Assembly (NCBI GenBank): GCA_021232515.1
Contig: JAJPOQ010000142.1
Coordinates: 1-64,000 of the forward strand
Direction of reading: 5' to 3'
Length of the DNA stretch: 64,000 nucleotides
Source: Lentisphaeraceae bacterium
GTDB lineage: Bacteria > Verrucomicrobiota > Lentisphaeria > Lentisphaerales > Lentisphaeraceae
This document shows positions 35,418 to 43,007 of the stretch, piece after piece. How positions within the stretch are numbered: position 1 is the stretch's first letter; each line of letters starts with the position of its first letter. Under the pieces are notes generated by a model. That model did no database searches and had not been told where the DNA came from. It saw only the letters and a program-made list of their open reading frames with translations. The position numbers were made by a program, and so were the translations under genes.

Positions 35418-36269
35418 TTAAATTCTACAGTTTTTGATTTCAGTGTTGATTATGCCTTTCGCACCAAGCTCGGATAATTTATCCATGATGTTATTCGCGT
35501 CAGAGGACTTTACCATAACTTTGACAGCGTTCCATTTTGGATCTTTAAGAGGAGATACAGTTGGAGACTCTAAGCCAGGGCAAAGAGCACAAGCATCTTC
35601 AAGTTGAGTTGTCGGTATGTCGTACTCAAGCATTAAATACTGACGAGCGGTGATTATACCATTAAGTCTCTGGTGAAAAATTTTCGCAGAAGGTATATCT
35701 AGTGTAGAGTCGCCTTTAGTAACAAGTATGGCTTCTGAGTGAAGAATAGGTTCGCCAATAGTCTTTAGACCAGCAAGCTTAATAGTTGTGCCAGTTTCAA
35801 CAACATCTGCAGCAAAGTCAGCGATACCTAGGTGAAGCGAGATCTCGACAGCGCCATCAAGTTCGATGATGTTGGCATTGATACCGTTTTCTTTAAGGTG
35901 CTTTGAGATAAGCTCAGGGTAAGAACATGCAATAGTCTTACCTTCAAAGTCACTTAGACCCTTAAAGTCATGACTACCTTGAGAAATGTACATCATGCGT
36001 GCTTTACCAAAACCAAGAGCCATACTTTCAGTTAGCTCGAAAGTACTGTCTTGAGAGATGTCACGTCCAGTTATGCCGAAATGGAAGATACCAGAACGAA
36101 CGTAAGTCGGTATATCAGTTGGTCTTAAAAAATAGAATTCGACTTCATTACTGATGTCTGCACAAAAAAGCTCTTTTGAAGAGCGTCGGCACTTGTAGCC
36201 GGCATTTCGAATTAGCTGCATAGCGCCTTCAGAGAGGCTGCCTTTATTCGGAACAGCGATTTTTAACAT
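35418..36269 (-). CDS. hisG: ATP phosphoribosyltransferase, long form
   Basis: 283 residues: LKIAVPNKGSLSEGAMQLI at the start, the phosphate-binding VVETGTTIKLAGL near the middle and a C-terminal ACT-like regulatory domain (ending ELGAKGIINTEIKNCRI). The long form is hexameric and feedback-inhibited by His, and needs no HisZ. First step of histidine synthesis. It heads a unit with mutS. Confidence 0.95.
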   Translation of the reverse strand: MLKIAVPNKGSLSEGAMQLIRNAGYKCRRSSKELFCADISNEVEFYFLRPTDIPTYVRSGIFHFGITGRDISQDSTFELTESMALGFGKARMMYISQGSHDFKGLSDFEGKTIACSYPELISKHLKENGINANIIELDGAVEISLHLGIADFAADVVETGTTIKLAGLKTIGEPILHSEAILVTKGDSTLDIPSAKIFHQRLNGIITARQYLMLEYDIPTTQLEDACALCPGLESPTVSPLKDPKWNAVKVMVKSSDANNIMDKLSELGAKGIINTEIKNCRI

Positions 36270-36453
36270 TTTGAACCTAAATATTATTATAAAGTTATTA
36301 CAAATTTACATACAGTAGGGCTTCAGATATATCTGTCCAGTCAAATAAATAAGACTCCTTTAGAGAATGATTTTCAGACTTCGTAAAAAAGCAAAAAAAC
36401 GAAGTTGAAGAAAAAAAGAGTTGCCACTATATTCAGCGCCTATTTTGTGAGAA

Positions 36454-37089
36454 ATGATGATTGAAGAAGAAAACAATGCTCCGCAACACTCAGTTAAGCT
36501 GATTGTTGGTCTTGGTAACCCAGGTGGAGAGTACTCTAAAAACCGACATAATATCGGTTTTATGGTAATTGATGAACTTGCATCAAGAGCTGCAGAGTCA
36601 TTTAAGAGGAAATCTAAAAGTGACCTTGCCCAGATAGAAATATCTGGAGAGAAAGTTTTTCTTCAAAAACCAATGACTTATATGAATAGTAGCGGAGATG
36701 CAGTTAAACACTTGTGTCGACGTGAAAAAATAAAACCTGCGGAAGTCTTAGTTATTTACGACGACTTAGATATAAAGCCAGGTCGCATACGAATTCGTTT
36801 CGGCGGAGGAAGTGGTGGCCACAATGGTATAAAGTCAATTACCGCAAGGTTTGGCACTCCAGAATATGGACGTGTTAAATTGGGAATCGGAAGACCCGGT
36901 TCAACGGCTGCAGTTGCCGACTATGTTTTGAGTGACTTTTCTGAAAATGAAAAAGAGCTTATTGAAAAGGTAGTTAGTGTTTCTGCAGATGCAGTGCTGA
37001 TGCTCTGTGAAAAAGGTTACGGAGCTGCGATGAACACTTACAATGGTGAAATAAACACCGAGTGTTCTGAACAACCAAATCAGGAATAA
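36454..37089 (+). CDS. pth: Peptidyl-tRNA hydrolase
   Basis: 211 residues: IVGLGNPGGEYSKNRHNIGF contains the catalytic His, with KPMTYMNSSGDAV and YDDLDIKPGRIRIR. It frees tRNA from dropped peptidyl-tRNA. About 15 residues precede the core, and a short acidic tail follows it. First gene of a ten-gene plus-strand run; rpsF begins 2 bases after its stop. Confidence 0.96.
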   Translation: MMIEEENNAPQHSVKLIVGLGNPGGEYSKNRHNIGFMVIDELASRAAESFKRKSKSDLAQIEISGEKVFLQKPMTYMNSSGDAVKHLCRREKIKPAEVLVIYDDLDIKPGRIRIRFGGGSGGHNGIKSITARFGTPEYGRVKLGIGRPGSTAAVADYVLSDFSENEKELIEKVVSVSADAVLMLCEKGYGAAMNTYNGEINTECSEQPNQE

Positions 37090-37091
37090 AA

Positions 37092-37415
37092 ATGAGAAAA
37101 TACGAAGCAATATTTATATTGAATGACCGCAAGTTTGACGACGGCGGTGAAGCTTTTTCTGGTAAAGTAGAAGAAGTCCTTAAGCAATGTGACGCGAAAA
37201 GCGTTTCTAAGAGTAGCATGGGCCGTAGACAATTCGCGCGTCCAATCGGTAAAAGAACTCACGGTTTGTACTGGTCTTTCGGTTTCGAAATGACTCCAGG
37301 CCAAGTTGAAAATTTTCAGGACAAGTTCCGTTTAGAAGAGAATGTTCTTCGTCACGTTGTCCTATTAGACGACAAGCCTAAAGGCGACATTCGTACTCTT
37401 CAACTCGATCAGTAA
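37092..37415 (+). CDS. rpsF: Small ribosomal subunit protein bS6
   Basis: 107 residues starting MRKYEAIFILNDR, with the GRRQFARPIGKRTHGLYW core of bS6 (shorter linkers than E. coli, no C-terminal Glu tail). It binds bS18 in the 30S platform. It precedes ssb and rpsR as in many bacteria; bS6:bS18 often autoregulate this operon by binding the leader, but no such leader was identified. Confidence 0.95.
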   Translation: MRKYEAIFILNDRKFDDGGEAFSGKVEEVLKQCDAKSVSKSSMGRRQFARPIGKRTHGLYWSFGFEMTPGQVENFQDKFRLEENVLRHVVLLDDKPKGDIRTLQLDQ

Positions 37416-37449
37416 TTTCAGCAATAGCTAACATTTAAGGAGCTGGGCA

Positions 37450-38064
37450 ATGGCATCGTTCAACAAAGTATTATTAATGGGTAATCTAACTCGTGATCCT
37501 GAACTGCGTTACACAGGCAGCGGCGCTGCAGTATGTGGTCTTGGTTTAGCGGTTAACAGAAGTTATAAAACTCAATCCGGTGAAGTTAAGGATGATACTT
37601 GTTTTGTAGATGTTACTGTTTGGGGTAAGCAAGGTGAATCTTGCAACAACTACTTGCGCAAAGGCGCACCAGTATTTGTTGAAGGTGTTTTAAGACTAGA
37701 ATCATGGACAGATAAAAATACGGGGCAAAACCGTAGCCGACACTCAGTGTCTGCAGAGTCAGTTAGATTCTTAGGCGCACCACAAAAAGGTAGTGGCGGT
37801 TTTTCCGATAACCCACAATCTTATAATCAAGGTCAACCTCAGCAACAACCACAACAGCCACAGTATCAGGCTCAGCCTGCGCCACAGCCAAGTCAGCCAC
37901 AAGCTGCTCCGGCACCAATGGCGGCACCAGCACCTTATAGTCAGCAAGCACCTCAGGCAGCTCCACAGCCAAGTCAGCCACAACAGGCTGCACCGGCACC
38001 GAGCTTTGAACCTCCGCCAATGCCGGAATTCAATACTGAAGCTGAAGACGATATACCGTTTTAA
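37450..38064 (+). CDS. ssb: Single-stranded DNA-binding protein
   Basis: 204 residues: OB fold in the first about 110 (FNKVLLMGNLTRDPELRYT, CFVDVTVWGKQGE), a Pro/Gln/Ala-rich disordered linker of about 80 residues and the acidic tip AEDDIPF that docks repair and replication partners. The linker contains two copies of a QPSQPQ block. Encoded with rpsF, rpsR, rplI and dnaB, the usual order. Confidence 0.96.
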   Translation: MASFNKVLLMGNLTRDPELRYTGSGAAVCGLGLAVNRSYKTQSGEVKDDTCFVDVTVWGKQGESCNNYLRKGAPVFVEGVLRLESWTDKNTGQNRSRHSVSAESVRFLGAPQKGSGGFSDNPQSYNQGQPQQQPQQPQYQAQPAPQPSQPQAAPAPMAAPAPYSQQAPQAAPQPSQPQQAAPAPSFEPPPMPEFNTEAEDDIPF

Positions 38065-38097
38065 TAATTAGAAAATTTCATTACAGGAAAGCTTATC

Positions 38098-38331
38098 ATG
38101 GCATTCAATAAAAAAAGAAAACGTCGCAAAAAGACTGTAAGAGTTAAATCTTGCCGTTTTACTGAACAAAACGTTAACTACGTTGATTTCAAAGATTCAG
38201 ATCTTCTTAAGAAGTTCCAAACAGAAGGTGGTAGAATCCTACCTCGTCGTATCACTGGTACTAGTAAAAAACACCAAGCAATGCTTGCTGCGGCTATCAA
38301 AAAAGCTCGTAACATTGCTCTAGTTAAATAG
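38098..38331 (+). CDS. rpsR: Small ribosomal subunit protein bS18
   Basis: 77 residues. Basic N-terminus (KKRKRRKKTVRVKSC), then NYVDFKDSDLLKKF and the ILPRRITGTSKKHQ signature. One Cys only, so no zinc form. Partner of bS6. Confidence 0.96.
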   Translation: MAFNKKRKRRKKTVRVKSCRFTEQNVNYVDFKDSDLLKKFQTEGGRILPRRITGTSKKHQAMLAAAIKKARNIALVK

Positions 38332-38343
38332 GAGAGTACGACA

Positions 38344-38796
38344 ATGGCTATAGAACTAATTTTAATGGATAACGTAGACCACCTAGGTAACGTTGGAGAA
38401 AAAGTAAAAGTTGCAGACGGTTATGCTCGTAACTTCCTACTTCCACAAGGCCTAGCTGTTCACGCAAGTAAAGCTATCGAGCGTCAATTAGAAGCTCGTA
38501 AAGCTGTCGTAGCAGAAAAGTATCAAGCAGAAGTTGCAGCAGCGAATGAAGTTGCAGCAAAAGTTGCAGAGACTTCTATTACTGTTCCTATGCAGGTTGG
38601 TGAAGAAGACGAAAAGCTTTTCGGTTCTGTTACAAGCATTGACGTAACACGTCTACTTGCTGAAGAAGGTCTAGAAATTGATCGTAAGCAAATTGATCTT
38701 ACTGAACCAATTAAGACTCTCGGCGTTCACGAAGTTCCTGTTAAACTTCACAAAGAAGTTACAGCTACTCTTAAAGTATGGGTTGTTAAAGCCTAA
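38344..38796 (+). CDS. rplI: Large ribosomal subunit protein bL9
   Basis: 150 residues: ELILMDNVDHLGNVGEKVKVADGYARNFLLPQGLA is the N-terminal 23S-binding domain, followed by the long helix and C-terminal domain with EDEKLFGSVTS. Twelve bases after rpsR; dnaB starts 3 bases after its stop. Confidence 0.97.
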   Translation: MAIELILMDNVDHLGNVGEKVKVADGYARNFLLPQGLAVHASKAIERQLEARKAVVAEKYQAEVAAANEVAAKVAETSITVPMQVGEEDEKLFGSVTSIDVTRLLAEEGLEIDRKQIDLTEPIKTLGVHEVPVKLHKEVTATLKVWVVKA

Positions 38797-38799
38797 CTC

Positions 38800-40221
38800 G
38801 TGAAAAAGCCGTCTCCTAGTCTCAATGGAGGCGCAGGTCCACTCCTCACCGGGGATAGACCTATGCCTCACAATCTTGATGCTGAAAAGGCAGTGCTCGG
38901 TTGTATACTAACCGATCCTGATACTTTGAAGGAGGCGGCTGTCCGCCTAAATTTTGATGGCGCCTACTACTCAGCGGCTCATCAAACCATCTTTTCCACT
39001 ATCATAGAAATGGCTAACCCGAAAGAAGGGGAAGGCCAAGCTATCGATCTTATCACAGTCAGTGAAGCATTAAACTCTAAAAATAAGCTTGCCGTAGTTG
39101 GTGGGGACTCTTATTTAGCAGAGTTGATGAACATCATCCCAACCACAGCGAACATCGAAAACTATGTCAAAATAGTTCACGAGTATGCTGTTTTACGTCG
39201 CTTGATTCGAGCTTCTTCGGATGTTATTCAAAAATGTTTTGACGCTGAAGGTCAGGTGAACTTTCTGTTGGATGAAGTTCAACAAGAGATTTCCGAAGTA
39301 GCGAACCTGCAAACAGGTAAAGATGCAGAGTCCATCTCGGACTACATGAAACCAGCGATTGACTACCTACTGCAATTAAATGACAAATCTGGCGATGCAG
39401 TTGGTATACCTACAGGTTTTAAAGATTTAGATAACATGATCACCGGCCTGAAAGGCGGCGACATGATTGTACTTGCAGCTCGACCTTCTATTGGTAAAAC
39501 TGCTTTTGCTTTGAATATAGCGGCAAATGTAGCACTCCGTGCTGAAAAGCCCGTTGGCATATTTAGTTTAGAGATGAACACACTATCACTTGTTCTTCGT
39601 CTTCTTTGTAGTGAAGCAAAGCTAAATGTTCGTGAATTAAAGCAAGGCGTTATGAGTCACTCTCGTTGGGTTGAAGTGACAGCAGCTGCAGACAGACTAA
39701 GAAAAGCCCAAATTTTTATTGATGATACAGGTCAATTAGACGTCATCGAAATGCGCGCGAAAGCTCGCCGTATGAAAGAAAAAAGTGATATACAATTTAT
39801 CGTCATCGATTACCTTCAGTTAATGAAAGGAGCCGGTGGCAGTAGTACCAGTCGAGAGCAAGAAGTTGCTCAGATGTCTGGTGGTATAAAAGCTCTTGCG
39901 AAAGAGTTGAATGTACCTATTCTTATCCTCGCTCAGCTTAACCGTCAGGCAGAAGGTAGTGATAGACCAAAACTATCACATTTGCGTGAATCAGGAGCAA
40001 TTGAGCAGGATGCGGATATAGTTGCCATACTTCACAGGGAGCGTGAACTGCAACAAACTTCAGACCCAGTTGAAATGGCTCGAAACGGTCTCGAGTCTGA
40101 ATTGATTATAGCTAAACACAGAAATGGAGAAACCGGTATCGTAGACTTAGTTTTCATGCCTGCATACACCCAGTTTAGGGATAAAAGCAGAATTGCAGAA
40201 GACGATGTTCCCGATATTTGA
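38800..40221 (+). CDS. dnaB: Replicative DNA helicase DnaB
   Basis: 473 residues. N-terminal helical domain (MPHNLDAEKAVLGCIL), linker, then the RecA-like domain with Walker A AARPSIGKTAF, Walker B VIDYLQLM and the LRESGAIEQDAD arginine-finger region. GTG start at 38800, three bases after rplI; a short Ser/Pro/Gly-rich leader precedes the domain. No intein. Confidence 0.97.
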   Translation: MKKPSPSLNGGAGPLLTGDRPMPHNLDAEKAVLGCILTDPDTLKEAAVRLNFDGAYYSAAHQTIFSTIIEMANPKEGEGQAIDLITVSEALNSKNKLAVVGGDSYLAELMNIIPTTANIENYVKIVHEYAVLRRLIRASSDVIQKCFDAEGQVNFLLDEVQQEISEVANLQTGKDAESISDYMKPAIDYLLQLNDKSGDAVGIPTGFKDLDNMITGLKGGDMIVLAARPSIGKTAFALNIAANVALRAEKPVGIFSLEMNTLSLVLRLLCSEAKLNVRELKQGVMSHSRWVEVTAAADRLRKAQIFIDDTGQLDVIEMRAKARRMKEKSDIQFIVIDYLQLMKGAGGSSTSREQEVAQMSGGIKALAKELNVPILILAQLNRQAEGSDRPKLSHLRESGAIEQDADIVAILHRERELQQTSDPVEMARNGLESELIIAKHRNGETGIVDLVFMPAYTQFRDKSRIAEDDVPDI

Positions 40222-40233
40222 CCAGGGAAGGTT

Positions 40234-42522
40234 ATGAAAAAACTCTCTTTAACAATTATTTTTATATTTTTACTGACCAGCTTAGCGCATGCTTATAAGA
40301 TCTCTGAAGTTAAATTCGTAGATGACAAAGCAAATGTTATCCCTGTGCAAATGTTTTCAAACTATATTGGTTTGAAAGGAGGTTCTGAATTTACTCAAAA
40401 GAAGCTTAGTGACGATATAAAGCGACTCTATGAAACAAAAAAAGTTAAAGATGTTAAGGGTAAAGTTATTGTTGTTGAAGGTGAATACCAATTAATTTTT
40501 ACTCTCACTCTGAATGTAATTGTTGCTGAAATAGGGTTTGAAGGGAATAATGCCATTAGTGAAGGAAAGCTTGAAGACCAAGTAGAGCATCCCATCGGAG
40601 TTCCAATGGATATGGAACAGCTTGCAAAAGACAAAGCTAAAATTTTTGAGACCTATGCTGAAAACGGAAACTTCAACACTCAAGTAAACGTTAGAACAGA
40701 TCAATCAAGTTCAACAGGAGAAGTAAAGGTTATCTTCGAAATTAAAGAAGAGACCTCCTATCAAGTAGATAGCGTTACCGTTGTTGGTGTGTCAGTTTTT
40801 GATCCAGATGAAATTAAAGATGAGATGAAAACGCAGCCAAGCTTTTGGCGATACTTTTTTGATACAGGTTTTTTGAATGAAGACTTATTTAAATATGATC
40901 TAGAACAGTTACAGGTTAAATACGAGTCCAGAGGATACCTTGACTTTAAAGTCCTAGATATAGAAAGAGTAATAGAAGACGAGTATATCAATCTTATACT
41001 TTATGTGAAAGAAGGCGAGCCTTACACAGTAAACGAAGTTTCAGTTCACTGGATGAAAGTTCCTGGTAAAGAAGATGGGGGAAAAGTTTTTGAAGAAGAG
41101 GAAATTCGTCCACTAATAGATGCAGCTCCGGGTCTTGTTTATAATAGAGACGCTGAAAGAGCAGATATACGAAGACTTGAAGCGAAGTATAACAACTTGG
41201 GCTATTTAGAGTTTAGTTGCCGTACAATTCTAAAACCAGATACGGACAACCTAAAAGTAAATGTAGAGTACCATATCTATGAAGGAACACCTTCTATTAT
41301 TCGCGATATTAAAATTGTTGGAAACTCAATTACCAAAGATCATGTAATTCGTCGTGAACTTGCTATTCAGCCCTCAGACTTGAGTAATAAGCTTTTAATA
41401 GAAAAGAGTAAGAATCGTCTTATGGGACTTGGTTATTTTCAGTCTGCTGACATTATCCCGAATGATACCGGTATTGAAGGAGAGAAAGATCTTACTGTTA
41501 AAGTTGAAGAGCAAGAGACAGGTCGACTCAATTTTGGTGCAGGAGTTTCTAGTGCATCAAGTTTTGTAGGCTCAGTTGGTGTCCAGCAATCAAACTTTGA
41601 CATTGATGAGGATTGGCCATATACAGGTGGCGGTCAAAAACTAAGAGCTTCACTGGAGGCTGGTGCAGAAAGAAGTAGAGCTGAGGTTTCATTTGTTGAG
41701 CCATGGTTAAACAACAAACCATTAAGCTTATCTCTTAGCGCATATCACGCTACAAGGTTTTATGACGAGATGGATGAAAAGCATACAGGTGTAACTGGTT
41801 CTTTAACTTCAGCAATGAAAGACTTTCCTGGGTGGCGTTTTACAAGAGGGTTGAGACTTGAGTTTATCGATGTTGATATTGAAAGCGAAGGTACAACACA
41901 GCAGCTACAAGATGAAGCTATTGCTGACTTTGTATCAGTACTGTTTTTCAATTTTAGTAAAGATACTAGAAATAGTATCCGTAGGCCAACTAAAGGCGGT
42001 AAGATTGATCTTTCGACAGAGTTTCAAACGAGTGTTCTAGGTAGTGCAAATGACTCATATAAACTTCGCCTTTCAGGTTCAGAGTATTTTGGTGTATTTG
42101 ATGAATCTATTATAAAGATCAGTGGTGAAATAGGGATGACTGATGCACTAGACGATGTACCAATTTACGATAGATTTTTTGCCGGAGGCTTGGGGACTAT
42201 AAGAGGTTATGAGTTTCGTAAGGTAGGACCGATGGATGCACTGGATGATGAGCTTGGTGGTAACTCACTACTAATCGGTTCTATTGAAATTGATGTTCCA
42301 CTTTTTAAAAGAGTCAACGGTGCTTGGTTTATTGATGCAGGTAATGTTTGGGAGGGCTCTTATGATTGGGATCCAACTGATATAAATATAACAACAGGTC
42401 CAGGTATTCGTCTAGATTTACCTATTGGTATGTTAAGATTGGATTATGGTTTCCCAATTCGTAATGTGAATCAAGACGATAGTAGTGGTAGATTGCACTT
42501 TAACTTTGGCTATCAATTTTAA
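40234..42522 (+). CDS. bamA: Outer-membrane protein assembly factor BamA
   Basis: 762 residues. Signal peptide (about 1-20), five POTRA-like repeats (about 22-430), then the beta-barrel with the RGYEFRKVGP loop (VRGF/Y-x-type L6 motif) and a terminal ...FGYQF aromatic. It inserts beta-barrel proteins into the outer membrane. It sits 12 bases after dnaB and 15 before a fur gene; no skp, lpxD or other usual neighbour is present. Confidence 0.95.
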   Translation: MKKLSLTIIFIFLLTSLAHAYKISEVKFVDDKANVIPVQMFSNYIGLKGGSEFTQKKLSDDIKRLYETKKVKDVKGKVIVVEGEYQLIFTLTLNVIVAEIGFEGNNAISEGKLEDQVEHPIGVPMDMEQLAKDKAKIFETYAENGNFNTQVNVRTDQSSSTGEVKVIFEIKEETSYQVDSVTVVGVSVFDPDEIKDEMKTQPSFWRYFFDTGFLNEDLFKYDLEQLQVKYESRGYLDFKVLDIERVIEDEYINLILYVKEGEPYTVNEVSVHWMKVPGKEDGGKVFEEEEIRPLIDAAPGLVYNRDAERADIRRLEAKYNNLGYLEFSCRTILKPDTDNLKVNVEYHIYEGTPSIIRDIKIVGNSITKDHVIRRELAIQPSDLSNKLLIEKSKNRLMGLGYFQSADIIPNDTGIEGEKDLTVKVEEQETGRLNFGAGVSSASSFVGSVGVQQSNFDIDEDWPYTGGGQKLRASLEAGAERSRAEVSFVEPWLNNKPLSLSLSAYHATRFYDEMDEKHTGVTGSLTSAMKDFPGWRFTRGLRLEFIDVDIESEGTTQQLQDEAIADFVSVLFFNFSKDTRNSIRRPTKGGKIDLSTEFQTSVLGSANDSYKLRLSGSEYFGVFDESIIKISGEIGMTDALDDVPIYDRFFAGGLGTIRGYEFRKVGPMDALDDELGGNSLLIGSIEIDVPLFKRVNGAWFIDAGNVWEGSYDWDPTDINITTGPGIRLDLPIGMLRLDYGFPIRNVNQDDSSGRLHFNFGYQF

Positions 42523-42537
42523 GAAAAGGAGACTCCT

Positions 42538-42984
42538 GTGAACGACGCAATATTTGAGAACTTTAAGAAATTCCTTCATAAGGAAGGTCTAAAGTATACT
42601 TCGGAAAGAAAGATTATTCTTTCAGAAGTACTCAAACGCCGTGACCACTTTGATGCAGATGAATTAGCTGCAGATATGAGAACCTCTGGACTTAAAGTTT
42701 CCCGTGCGACAGTTTATCGCACCTTAGATATTCTTCACGAAATTGGGGTCGTGAATAAAGCAAGTTTGGGGCACAAACACCAGCATTATGAAAATATGGT
42801 TGGTCGTCAACATCATGACCATTTGGTTTGTCTGAATTGTGACAAAGTGATTGAGTTTGTAGACGAAGAAATAGAGCAAAAACAGATTGAGGTATGTAAA
42901 TCTCTGGGGTTTGAGATAAAGCGACACACCTTACAGATTTTTGGATACTGCAGTTACTGCATACCTTTGATGAAAGATAAATAA
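42538..42984 (+). CDS. Fur-family transcriptional regulator
   Basis: 148 residues. DNA-binding VSRATVYRTLDILHE, metal site QHYENMVGRQHHDHLVCLNC, and a second CSYC near the end. The sequence is closer to classical ferric uptake regulators than the paralogue at 17418, but the sensed metal is not certain. GTG start with AAGGAG upstream. Placed between bamA and purL in the long operon. Confidence 0.93.
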   Translation: MNDAIFENFKKFLHKEGLKYTSERKIILSEVLKRRDHFDADELAADMRTSGLKVSRATVYRTLDILHEIGVVNKASLGHKHQHYENMVGRQHHDHLVCLNCDKVIEFVDEEIEQKQIEVCKSLGFEIKRHTLQIFGYCSYCIPLMKDK

Positions 42985-43007
42985 GATCAGTAGAGAGTAA
43001 TAATTTT

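Noticed and set aside
36370-36410. ACTTCGT...ACGAAGT inverted repeat between hisG and pth
   Set aside because: Long A-rich loop and divergent setting; neither a terminator nor a convincing operator.
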